A DNA stretch of 14,525 bases from Thermoplasmata archaeon (GTDB taxonomy: Archaea > Thermoplasmatota > Thermoplasmata > UBA10834 > DTMW01): assembly GCA_029858465.1 (NCBI GenBank), contig JAOUEZ010000016.1, positions 1 through 14,525 on the forward strand. The letters run 5' to 3'. A program made the position numbers and the translations under genes. Below, in pieces: positions 1 through 6,511 of this stretch. The notes under the pieces were generated by a model. The model did not search any database and had not been told where the DNA came from. It saw only the letters and a list, made by a program, of their open reading frames with translations. How positions within the stretch are numbered: position 1 is the first letter of the stretch; every line of letters starts with the position of its first letter.

Positions 1-115
1 CTGCTGGCAAGGAGATGCTCCCGATTTCCGACGCGCTGTGGGTCAATACGCCTTCCGGGACAGGGATTCCGAAATCCCTGAAAAGCTGCTTACCTTCCGC
101 TTCAAGAAGGTTCAT
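1..115 (-). CDS. sucC: Succinate-CoA ligase beta subunit, N-terminal fragment
   Basis: Reading the minus strand from an ATG at 115 gives 38 residues before the window edge, beginning MNLLEAEGKQLFRDFGIPVPEG. This matches the opening of the ATP-grasp domain of succinyl-CoA synthetase beta chains (usual form MNLxEYQxKxLFxxYGIPVPxG). In the family this subunit binds the nucleotide and, with the alpha chain SucD, interconverts succinyl-CoA and succinate with ADP or GDP phosphorylation in the cytoplasm. A GGTG ribosome-binding site lies a few bases before the ATG. The gene is divergent from the membrane protein starting at 238. A related ADP-forming acyl-CoA synthetase beta chain is possible from so short a piece. 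Nothing looks damaged; it is cut only by the window edge. Confidence 0.82.
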   Translation of the reverse strand, partial: MNLLEAEGKQLFRDFGIPVPEGVLTHSASEIGSISLPA

Positions 116-148
116 TTCACCTACCCCTATGAATCGAATCTATCAGCT

Positions 149-156
149 CGATATAG
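149..156 (-). promoter_or_regulatory. Possible TATA box for sucC
   Basis: On the minus strand this reads CTATATCG, about 34 to 41 bases before the sucC ATG. That would give a short leader just long enough to hold the GGTG ribosome-binding site. The assignment rests on position and base composition only. Confidence 0.3.
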
Positions 157-237
157 TAAGTTTGCTTCGACAAGTGTTTTATTCTATCCAAAGGTTTTAT
201 CATCTGGCGGAAGATTTTCTGCGAAAGTATTAATTCG

Positions 238-840
238 ATGCAACAACATCAAATAGACCAGATGGCCGGCAGAGAAATTAGATATCAGACCATAATGATG
301 CTCACTGCCATTGTGGCCGTTGTGCTTATCTCCACCGCTGTTCTAATTACTGGCCAATCTCCCGAAGTCCAGATTTTCATCGTGCTATTGAACTGCATTC
401 TGATCGGAATGAATGTCATTGGATTCTTCCTGGTCTGGGGATCCTTGGCGACCGTCGTCGATGAAGTATTCGTGATGACTCCGTCGGGCATGCTTTTAAA
501 GCATTACAGCAGAAGGCTCAGGCCGGATCGGGATGAGGATATCCTTGCTGGCATGCTTACCGCCGTTCAGAATTTCGTGAAAGAATCATTTGATACCGCG
601 GGCGGCAAACTGAACGAAATCAGGTTCGAGAACTATGACATCATCATTTCCTACAGCGACAATCTCGTACTTGCTGCCGTGATATCCACCAAGCATCCTC
701 AGAAGCTCAAGGAAAAATTGACCAGCGCAGCTGACGAGATCGAGAAAGTCTATGGGAATAAGCTTAGAGACTGGAGCGGCGATCTTTCGGAACTCAAGGA
801 CATCGACACTGTCATGAAGAAGCTTCTTGGCCGGGTGTAG
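238..840 (+). CDS. Two-helix membrane protein with longin/roadblock-like cytosolic domain
   Basis: The 200-residue product has two hydrophobic segments, about residues 17-39 and 44-68, followed by a soluble domain of about 130 residues. That domain has the order beta-beta (EVFVMTPSGMLLKHY), helix (DEDILAGMLTAVQNFVKESF), three strands (LNEIRFENYDIIISYSDN), then a long helix ending in YGNKLRDWSGD. I recognise this pattern from archaeal and bacterial proteins that couple such a domain to membrane segments or sensors, but cannot name the family; a longin or roadblock-like fold is my inference. It lies 81 bases before a Ras-like GTPase on the same strand, which suggests that the two work together, the membrane protein perhaps as docking or regulatory partner. 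No ribosome-binding site precedes the ATG. An internal ATG at 262 is an alternative start. Confidence 0.75.
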   Translation: MQQHQIDQMAGREIRYQTIMMLTAIVAVVLISTAVLITGQSPEVQIFIVLLNCILIGMNVIGFFLVWGSLATVVDEVFVMTPSGMLLKHYSRRLRPDRDEDILAGMLTAVQNFVKESFDTAGGKLNEIRFENYDIIISYSDNLVLAAVISTKHPQKLKEKLTSAADEIEKVYGNKLRDWSGDLSELKDIDTVMKKLLGRV

Positions 841-921
841 GCACAATATACATTGGATTCTCAGCCGATGACGTCATAATCGCAAGCATGAAGTAGATTC
901 CATTCACTACTCCTTTTGCCT

Positions 922-1737
922 ATGGAACTGAAAGAGATACTGAAGAAGATAGTCCTGCTGGGAGATGGTGGGGTCGGAAAGACCTCGATGATCGCCCGGT
1001 ATGTGGTCGATCGATTTGATGACAAATATATAGCGACAATCGGGACAAAAGTCTCCAGAAAGGATGTCCAGCTTGTCTATCCTAATCTGATAGTGAATCT
1101 TCGGATGATGATTTGGGACATTCTCGGACAAAAGGAATATTCCAAGATAAGGAGTGCGAGCTTGACTGGCGCTCAAGGGATAATCCTTGTCGGAGATCTG
1201 AGCAGACCCGAAACGATAACATCGTTGGACGAGTTCTGGCTGCCAGAGACCTCGAAGATAGTCGGACATCTTCCGACAATCTATGTGGGGAACAAGCTCG
1301 ACCTCGTGAGCGAGGAAAGCCCATCGTCAAAATTATTGGAGACATCCGCGGCTAAGAAAGGTGCCCCCGTCTTTTTAAGCAGTGCGAAGACGGGCAAGAA
1401 TATCGAATTGGTGTTTCGAACCATCGGAGAGATGCTCGTATCCGATCTTGTTCTATCTGCTAGGAAGGAAAAAGACAACCTGCCAAAGACCCTAACCGAG
1501 GCTGTGGATTTCATCATCCAGGATTTCTGTGCCCAATACGGCGATCTCGAGAAGGCTATGCTGATAGTCCAGCATCAGTTCGCAGAGGCTAAAATCGATA
1601 TACGGAACCCCAAATATGACTCAATCCTCGACGGGCTGGACAGGTTGATGAATGCGGAATCAATCGCGCTTAGCGAGACCGTGGCCAGAGTGAATTACGA
1701 TGAACGAAAAAAGCTCATTGAGCATTTCAAGAAATGA
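922..1737 (+). CDS. Ras/Rab-like small GTPase with C-terminal helical extension
   Basis: The product has 271 residues. All GTPase motifs are visible: G1 GDGGVGKTS (14-22), a switch I threonine in TIGTKVS (39-45), G3 DILGQ (66-70) with the catalytic glutamine, G4 NKLD (124-127) and G5 SSAK (153-156). It is therefore predicted to be an active Ras-superfamily GTPase that hydrolyses GTP as a molecular switch. After about residue 175 comes a helical tail of about 95 residues with no motif I recognise. There is no C-terminal cysteine for lipid attachment, so any membrane link probably goes through a partner, for which the upstream two-helix protein is a candidate. I chose ATG 922; an in-frame TTG at 916 adds only two residues and looks less likely. 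The cellular process it controls is unknown. Confidence 0.9.
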   Translation: MELKEILKKIVLLGDGGVGKTSMIARYVVDRFDDKYIATIGTKVSRKDVQLVYPNLIVNLRMMIWDILGQKEYSKIRSASLTGAQGIILVGDLSRPETITSLDEFWLPETSKIVGHLPTIYVGNKLDLVSEESPSSKLLETSAAKKGAPVFLSSAKTGKNIELVFRTIGEMLVSDLVLSARKEKDNLPKTLTEAVDFIIQDFCAQYGDLEKAMLIVQHQFAEAKIDIRNPKYDSILDGLDRLMNAESIALSETVARVNYDERKKLIEHFKK

Positions 1738-1807
1738 AAACGCATTTGCACATCGAATGGATTACCGTGCCAAAGCTTGACAGATTAGTCTTGTAACAGG
1801 CAAATGT

Positions 1808-1815
1808 TTTAGATA
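1808..1815 (+). promoter_or_regulatory. TATA-like box for MBL-fold hydrolase operon
   Basis: TTTAGATA centred about 28 bases before the ATG at 1839, with no ribosome-binding site between them. That spacing is what a leaderless archaeal transcript would show, so transcription probably begins at or next to the start codon and covers the hydrolase, synthase and aminopeptidase genes. Confidence 0.45.
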
Positions 1816-1838
1816 CTTCCTGTTTCTCGCATTTTCAT

Positions 1839-2489
1839 ATGGATGTCCAGGCCTTCCAAGGGATCGGGTTCGAGTGCAATTCATATCTTGTAAGGGACAA
1901 AAAGTGCATACTTGTCGATGTCGGAACCGACCAGAACATAGACCTCCTTGTCAAATCTCTAATGCGCGATGGATCGCCCGATAGAATAGACAAAATTGTA
2001 CTTACACACACTCATTTCGATCATGCTGGTGGCGCTAATAGGATGAGCGAAATCACCGGTGCGGAGATATTCGTCCATCCGTCGGAGGGCGAGAGGATGT
2101 CCTCCGGGGACCTCTCGGTTACAATATCTCGTCTTTTTAGCGGCAATATGGACCCGTTCGACTGGAAGCCGATCGACGAAGGTTCAAAAATTGATGTCGG
2201 CTCGACAGAATTAAGTGTTCTTCACCTTCCGGGACACTCGGAGGGAAGCATAGGACTTTGGCATGAGGCAAGCCGATCTCTTATCGCGGGGGATACTGTG
2301 TTCGCCGATGGAGGCATAGGCAGATATGATTTGCCGACCGGCGATTTCGTATCTCTCAAGTCCTCAATTAGCCGATTGGCTGGCCTAAAGGTCAAGAATC
2401 TATATCCTGGTCATGGAAGAATAGTGCTCGAGAAAGGTCATGAGCACATCGTTGAATCTCTCGGATATGTTAGTGGTGGTGCCTTATGA
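1839..2489 (+). CDS. MBL-fold metallo-hydrolase, glyoxalase II-like
   Basis: The 216-residue protein has the full metal-binding set of the metallo-beta-lactamase superfamily: HTHFDH (H57, H59, D61, H62), H133 in PGHSEGS, D152 in AGDTVF and H192 in YPGHG. The set should bind two metal ions in a cytoplasmic hydrolase. GHSEGSIG and GDTVF resemble hydroxyacylglutathione hydrolase-like (glyoxalase II) members, but the subfamily acts on many thioesters and esters and the substrate cannot be told. No signal peptide is seen. Its stop overlaps the start of the next gene as ATGA, so the two are very likely translationally coupled. A TATA-like box sits at leaderless distance upstream. Confidence 0.9.
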   Translation: MDVQAFQGIGFECNSYLVRDKKCILVDVGTDQNIDLLVKSLMRDGSPDRIDKIVLTHTHFDHAGGANRMSEITGAEIFVHPSEGERMSSGDLSVTISRLFSGNMDPFDWKPIDEGSKIDVGSTELSVLHLPGHSEGSIGLWHEASRSLIAGDTVFADGGIGRYDLPTGDFVSLKSSISRLAGLKVKNLYPGHGRIVLEKGHEHIVESLGYVSGGAL

Positions 2490-3136
2490 AAGTGATATCG
2501 TGTCCAAACAAGGGCAAGAAATGTAATGAATGCGTTCTCAACAATTCCGATTTGGAGAATGTCTCGAAGGTCATAAAGACCGGGGGACTAGTTGTCTATC
2601 CGACAGATACCCTCTACGGTATCGCTGCAGATCCCTTCAACGATTCTGCAGTGAAGAAAGTCTATCTTTCAAAGAATAGACCTTTCGATATGTCTCTGTC
2701 TGTTGCAGTATCCGATGTCAGGATGCTCGAAAGCGTCGCAGTCCTTAACGACGCTGCGCGAAAGCTGATATCGAAGTTCCTTCCGGGCCCTCTGACAATC
2801 CTTCTCACGAAGAAACCGACTATCTCGGACCTGTTGTCCTCGGGCGATAACCTGATTGGAATCAGGATTCCTGATCACCCGTTTGCGCTTAGGCTCATAA
2901 AGAAAGTCGGACCGATCACTGCTACCAGTGCGAATCATCATTCCAAACCGGACCCAGTGACCGCAGAGATGGCGAAGAAGGATCTCGGCTCTTCCGTAGA
3001 TTACTATGTGGACTGTGGCAAGACAAGATATCAGACTGGATCCACGATCATCGATGTCTCCGAGGGGGACGTTGAGATTTTGAGGGCAGGCGTCATTTCG
3101 AAGGAGGAGATTATCAACGCCCTCGGTAGACGCTGA
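2486..3136 (+). CDS. L-threonylcarbamoyladenylate synthase (YrdC/TsaC type)
   Basis: The 216-residue protein carries YrdC-domain landmarks: GGLVVYPTDTLYGIAADP, the KNRP motif (usual KxRP), a GPLTILL segment, the IGIRIPDHP strand and TSAN followed by the GSTIIDV region. The family makes threonylcarbamoyl-AMP from threonine, bicarbonate and ATP. This is the first step of t6A modification at position 37 of ANN-decoding tRNAs. It is the short form, with the YrdC domain only and no C-terminal Sua5 domain. An N-terminal extension of about 30 residues contains three cysteines (C6, C14, C17; CPNKGKKCNEC), which could bind a metal. The ATG overlaps the preceding stop as ATGA. The next gene, an aminopeptidase, is read in another frame that overlaps this 3' end. 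Confidence 0.9.
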   Translation: MKVISCPNKGKKCNECVLNNSDLENVSKVIKTGGLVVYPTDTLYGIAADPFNDSAVKKVYLSKNRPFDMSLSVAVSDVRMLESVAVLNDAARKLISKFLPGPLTILLTKKPTISDLLSSGDNLIGIRIPDHPFALRLIKKVGPITATSANHHSKPDPVTAEMAKKDLGSSVDYYVDCGKTRYQTGSTIIDVSEGDVEILRAGVISKEEIINALGRR

Positions 3137-4016
3137 GACCGTCGAGGATTATGTCCGGGCGGGAAAAATAGCAAAGGACGCTCTTTCTCTGGCAAATGAT
3201 ATTGCTAGGGAGGGGACACTGCTCGTCGAATTGGCGGAAAAGGTTGAGGGACTGATTAAGGCCAAGGGCGCCAGATGCGCATTCCCCATCAACATATGCG
3301 TGAACTCGCAGGCTGCGCATTATACCCCGCTGAAAAATGACTCTCTGAGGTTCTCGAGAGGGGATCTCGTCAAGCTGGATGTCGGCGTGCATGTAAACGG
3401 CTGCATTGCTGACACTGCCACAACCGTCGAGATTTCCACTTCTAATTGGAACGATTTGTTGAGAGCATCCTCTGACGCTCTCGATTGCGCATTAGAAATG
3501 CTTGTGCCCGGCATTGAAGTCTCTTCCTTGGGTGCTGCCATTGAGAATGCTATATCAAGCCATGGCTTTCGACCGATCAAGAATCTCACAGGACATAGCA
3601 TGGAGAAGAACAATCTTCATGCAGGAATAACGGTTCCAAATATCACCTCGCGTGATAGATCATCATTGAAGCCCGGCATGGCAGTGGCGATCGAACCATT
3701 CGCCACAGATGGCAAGGGGCAGGTCGGGGACGGAAAAGGCGGGAACATTTACCGCGTTATAAGAGAAAGAAAACTGTCAAAAGATGATGCCAATGTTTTC
3801 TTAAAGGATGTAGTGAAGAATCACGATCATTTGCCATTCGCATCAAGATGGTGTGCAGAGTTCTCGGACGATTATCTGTCGCTCATTAAGAAACATTGGA
3901 TGCATAGAAATCTGAGAAGCTATGCAATACTTTCCGAAGTAGCGGGAGGCATGGTCTCTCAAGCCGAGCATTCTGCTCTCTTTCTTGATGATTCCGTGTT
4001 GATCTATACGCGATGA
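3117..4016 (+). CDS. map: Type II (archaeal) methionine aminopeptidase, start codon unclear
   Basis: The enzyme removes the initiator methionine from nascent proteins. The metal and catalytic residues of the pita-bread fold are present: histidine in SQAAHYTP, aspartates in KLDVGVHVNGCIADTA, histidine in LTGHSME, glutamate in VAIEPFAT and glutamate in SQAEHSALF. Homology clearly begins near ETVEDYVRAGKIAKDALSLA (from about 3135), giving the usual length of about 295 residues. No ATG, GTG or TTG lies in frame between the stop at 3081 and a TTG at 3231, and starting at 3231 would remove conserved N-terminus. A strong AAGGAGG ribosome-binding site sits at 3101-3107; the codon at matching distance in frame is ACG 3117, which I use as a tentative start. 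A +1 frameshift from the preceding gene, or a sequence error, are alternatives. Confidence 0.85.
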   Translation, partial: TPSVDAETVEDYVRAGKIAKDALSLANDIAREGTLLVELAEKVEGLIKAKGARCAFPINICVNSQAAHYTPLKNDSLRFSRGDLVKLDVGVHVNGCIADTATTVEISTSNWNDLLRASSDALDCALEMLVPGIEVSSLGAAIENAISSHGFRPIKNLTGHSMEKNNLHAGITVPNITSRDRSSLKPGMAVAIEPFATDGKGQVGDGKGGNIYRVIRERKLSKDDANVFLKDVVKNHDHLPFASRWCAEFSDDYLSLIKKHWMHRNLRSYAILSEVAGGMVSQAEHSALFLDDSVLIYTR

Positions 4017-4075
4017 GCTCCGATTTCAGCATCGATCAGATCGAATCAAGGTTCGCTGGCATCACCAATTTATGA
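4013..4075 (+). CDS. Possible 20-codon ORF overlapping the aminopeptidase stop
   Basis: An ATG overlaps the aminopeptidase stop as ATGA, the same coupling used two genes upstream. It reads MSSDFSIDQIESRFAGITNL and stops. It looks like the beginning of a longer gene that has been lost, or it may be chance. No family is recognised. Confidence 0.18.
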   Translation: MSSDFSIDQIESRFAGITNL

Positions 4076-4128
4076 ATTAATTTTGCCACCGTTCTTAACA
4101 CTGTAATAGAAATGGTATTTGGATAGGT

Positions 4129-4219
4129 GGAGAGGCAACACAACACCTCCTTTTTCGAAAAACATGTGGGTGGTTCGAATTCTGGAGGAAATGGCGAGGT
4201 GTGTTAATGATGCCTCTCC
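4129..4219. repeat. Imperfect inverted repeat with T-run after each arm
   Basis: The left arm (4129-4150) begins GGAGAGGCA and ends ACACCTCC; the right arm (4196-4219) begins GAGGTGT and ends TGCCTCTCC. They pair over about 20 bases with a few mismatches around a 45-base spacer that itself has TTCGAA at both ends (4154 and 4174). Each arm is followed by five or six T. The structure could be a terminator, a small RNA or the remains of a miniature mobile element; one copy alone cannot decide. Confidence 0.5.
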
Positions 4220-4301
4220 TTTTTGACGCATGCTCCCTCTGCGCATGCAATAACAAGACATTATTCAATAGTATTAAAGTTTTGTTTCAAACAATACTAG
4301 A

Positions 4302-4466
4302 ATGCTATTCATCTTTCAATTTAGAATTAAATCGATTACATGCGATTTGATTGCATCATCGGAAAAACTGGAGCACTTTTATCTCTCTGAAAAACATAAA
4401 GTCGAGAATATATCCGAAGACAGTCTGTTTCTAATCGATATTGCAACAGAAATTACATACTGGTAA
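4302..4466 (+). CDS. Possible small protein of 54 residues, unknown
   Basis: An ATG-to-TAA frame begins MLFIFQFRIKSITCDLIASS and ends FLIDIATEITYW. The composition is protein-like, with charged and hydrophobic residues alternating as in a small alpha/beta protein, but the region is clearly richer in A and T than the neighbouring genes. A TATTAAAG sequence at about 4271-4278 lies at promoter distance for a leaderless start. No motif or family is recognised and chance is a real possibility. Confidence 0.25.
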   Translation: MLFIFQFRIKSITCDLIASSEKLEHFYLSEKHKVENISEDSLFLIDIATEITYW

Positions 4467-4508
4467 GCCGATATTTCAAAGTCTTGATTTTATCCTTTCC
4501 GATGGAAG

Positions 4509-4518
4509 TTTTATTTAT
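4509..4518 (+). promoter_or_regulatory. TATA box of tRNA-Leu
   Basis: TTTTATTTAT lies about 26 to 35 bases before the mature tRNA 5' end, the spacing expected of an archaeal tRNA promoter with a very short leader. Confidence 0.6.
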
Positions 4519-4543
4519 CGCAATCCTCCTTCTCGAAATCGTA

Positions 4544-4628
4544 GCGAGGGTAGCCAAGCCAGGTCAAAGGCGACAGACTCAAGATCTGTTCCAGAAGTGG
4601 TCCGCCGGTTCAAATCCGGTCCCTCGCA
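4544..4628 (+). tRNA. tRNA-Leu, anticodon CAA
   Basis: The 85-base sequence folds as a class II tRNA. The acceptor stem is GCGAGGG with CCCTCGC and discriminator A. The D stem is GCC/GGC, the anticodon stem ACAGA/TCTGT around loop CTCAAGA, the variable arm is long (CCA...TGG), and the T arm is GCCGG-TTCAAAT-CCGGT with one G-T pair. The anticodon CAA reads UUG leucine codons; the long variable arm and A73 agree with leucine identity. The 3' CCA is not encoded. No intron is present: the anticodon loop is exactly seven bases. Confidence 0.95.
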
Positions 4629-4661
4629 CTTCTCAATGTCCCGAATGAATGTATGTCTTCA

Positions 4662-4718
4662 GACTCTTGATCTGATAAACGACATTAGGCACTGAGAGGC
4701 GACAGATCCGGAAGAGTC
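4662..4718. repeat. Inverted repeat between convergent genes
   Basis: GACTCTTGATCTG at 4662-4674 pairs with CAGATC (4703-4708) and AAGAGTC (4712-4718), 13 pairs interrupted by a three-base CGG bulge, around a 28-base loop. It lies between the tRNA gene and the end of the minus-strand flavoprotein gene, where a two-way terminator or transcript-end structure would be useful. Confidence 0.4.
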
Positions 4719-4764
4719 TTCATTAAAATAGATACTAACTACAGATATTCTACCTGCAACACAA

Positions 4765-5451
4765 TTATCCGTTTTCTGCAAGGAATTGTTCCAGAGACAT
4801 CAAAGGGGCCTGAACAGCCTCGGAGGTATCCTTTCCGATGATTCCGGTTCCGGCAAACTGGGTGCCCGCCTTCTCTGCGGCTTTAAGGATATTCTCACAG
4901 TTTTCACCTTTCTTGATCATATCGCTAAGAAGGTCTGCATTTGGCCTGAGCAGTGGTCTTGAGAGTCTAGCATCGAACGCCTTTGCCATGAATTCAAATG
5001 TTTTCACGACGAGATCGAAGTTCTCGATCCCCCAATAGGAACAGGAGGAGACCAGCGCAATCCTTTTCAATTTCATTTCCTTTTTTCTACTGGGCAGGAG
5101 CGAACCCTCTCGGCGAACCACTTTAGGTTCAAACAGCGGCATTGTTCTATTGAACAGGTTTTGGAGCTCCCCCGGCAGTTTGGCATAGACCGGAGCGCCG
5201 AAAACCCAATAATCGGCCTCGCTCATCCTAGCAAGCAACTCGGGCATGTCGTCATGATAATGGCATTTGCCCGGAGTCTTTGACCAGCATTGGAAATCTC
5301 CGATGCACGGCTCGATTTTGAGCTTTTTCGTATATAGAAGCTCTACATTTGCACCCGTCTTTCTCATGCCGGCTATGAATGGATTCAGGATTAGTGCGGT
5401 GTTACCATTCTCCATCCTCGGACTGCAGTTGAACGCAAGGACCATCACCAT
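4765..5451 (-). CDS. Flavodoxin-fold NAD(P)H-dependent oxidoreductase / iron-sulfur flavoprotein family
   Basis: The 228-residue protein begins with strand VMVLAFNCSPRMENGNTA, where SPRxxGNT is the FMN-phosphate loop of the NADPH-dependent FMN reductase/iron-sulfur flavoprotein group. A second FMN contact region is FGAPVYAKLPGELQNLFNR. Between them are three cysteines, C49, C55 and C63 (C-x5-C-x7-C). Iron-sulfur flavoproteins normally have four closely spaced cysteines here; D52 occupies one usual position, so a complete [4Fe-4S] site is doubtful. The protein is predicted cytoplasmic and to pass electrons by FMN; its partners are unknown. It lies 135 bases beyond the end of the oxidoreductase operon on the same strand, so co-transcription is possible but not shown. 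An ATG two codons in is an equally possible start. Confidence 0.85.
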   Translation of the reverse strand: MVMVLAFNCSPRMENGNTALILNPFIAGMRKTGANVELLYTKKLKIEPCIGDFQCWSKTPGKCHYHDDMPELLARMSEADYWVFGAPVYAKLPGELQNLFNRTMPLFEPKVVRREGSLLPSRKKEMKLKRIALVSSCSYWGIENFDLVVKTFEFMAKAFDARLSRPLLRPNADLLSDMIKKGENCENILKAAEKAGTQFAGTGIIGKDTSEAVQAPLMSLEQFLAENG

Positions 5452-5586
5452 TAAATTCCCCCTGATTACGCTCTTTAGATTAGTCGATGAGATATCCGAA
5501 GCAATAAATGATACCTTCGAACAAAGTCACAATGGCGAGGATATGCTGGATGCATCTAGGATAACCAGCCAATCTCTCACATTATC

Positions 5587-6507
5587 TCAGAAAACAGGTG
5601 CGTGGAGACCCGCCTTCAAGATGGAGTGCCTGATGGAAATATCTCCAGCAAGTTCGAGAACAGCGGAAATCCCAAGGAGCAAGGATGCGATTGCTCCTTC
5701 TGATTCCATCTGATGCATTGCTGTCAGAGCCAGAGGTATCATGAGCCCAGCAAGTATTGAAAGGCCGATAAAGAAGAAAGCGGTTCGGCTGAACAACAGT
5801 CTCCGCAACGATTCCTTCGCTGTAATATCCGAGCTTGCGAGGTTGATGATATAGAAGGCAACAAGTGCTCCCATAGCTGCGAGAAGGACCAGATCGAGTG
5901 AGACAATCGACTCAACACTCAGGGAGGCATCGCTGTCGAAAATGAAAGTGATAGCAGTCATGGCAACTCCTCCAGCAATGGCGTATGCAAAGAACATGAC
6001 CGGCAAGAGCATCGTGTGCCAGGATGATATGGATTTGCAGGACGCAAGCACAAACCCGTCATAGATCATCACAATGAATGCGGCCATTAATGCAACCGCC
6101 AAGATCAGTTTTCCCAACAGATCCTCTGTCGTCCAAGGTAACCAATCGAACCCGTAAAGCGGAGCAAGATATCCTCCGCCGAAGATTATCAGGATCACCA
6201 TAAATATCAGGCCGCGACTGATCCACGAGGTTCTCGGCTTGAGGAATAATCTGAAAAACCTAGTGGGTCTGCCCAGGTAAATTAGGTGAGCAGCGCTCTT
6301 ACCGACTGCGACGAAAAGTAGACCTATGAGAGCACTCAGCGGATAGTTGAATATCCACGTTGACACTACAAATTGGCCGGCGCCGATGCCTCCGAGGAAC
6401 AGGGCGATCAGGAGAGCGCCGTCTCTGATCTTCCTCCTGCCTCCGAATCCCCACTCTTGTTGCAGGCGTGGGGCGCACATCATCTCTCTGTTCTGAACCT
6501 CGGGCAT
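5587..6507 (-). CDS. NrfD/PsrC-type membrane subunit of Mo/W oxidoreductase
   Basis: The 306-residue protein has eight predicted membrane helices, the number usual for NrfD/PsrC. It carries the family stretch LIYLGRPTRFFRLF followed by TSWISRG at the loop before helix 3. In the family this subunit anchors the iron-sulfur and catalytic subunits to the membrane and exchanges electrons with a quinol or quinone, binding no heme. Its ATG lies four bases after the stop of the ferredoxin-like gene, with GGTGA just inside that gene as ribosome-binding site. The first 25 residues are polar and contain RLQQEWGFGG, facing the side of the iron-sulfur subunit. It is the last gene of the three-gene set. 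Confidence 0.92.
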   Translation of the reverse strand: MPEVQNREMMCAPRLQQEWGFGGRRKIRDGALLIALFLGGIGAGQFVVSTWIFNYPLSALIGLLFVAVGKSAAHLIYLGRPTRFFRLFLKPRTSWISRGLIFMVILIIFGGGYLAPLYGFDWLPWTTEDLLGKLILAVALMAAFIVMIYDGFVLASCKSISSWHTMLLPVMFFAYAIAGGVAMTAITFIFDSDASLSVESIVSLDLVLLAAMGALVAFYIINLASSDITAKESLRRLLFSRTAFFFIGLSILAGLMIPLALTAMHQMESEGAIASLLLGISAVLELAGDISIRHSILKAGLHAPVF

Positions 6508-6511
6508 TTTC

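Larger units (their letters stand above)
4017..4543. other. AT-rich intergenic stretch between aminopeptidase gene and tRNA-Leu
   Basis: More than 500 bases without a well-supported gene. It contains, in order: a 20-codon ORF overlapping the upstream stop, an imperfect inverted repeat with a T-run after each arm (4129-4219), a short GCATGC...GCATGC hairpin (4228-4248), an AT-rich segment with a possible 54-residue ORF (4302-4466), and the tRNA promoter at 4509-4518. The T-runs at 4150-4155 and 4219-4224 could end the transcript of the upstream operon. Confidence 0.6.

Noticed and set aside
4070..4261. A 63-codon minus-strand frame
   Set aside because: It runs through the inverted repeat and T-runs, and has odd composition (MSCYCMRRGSM...).
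4441..4695. An 84-codon plus-strand frame
   Set aside because: It covers the whole tRNA-Leu gene and has no family resemblance.
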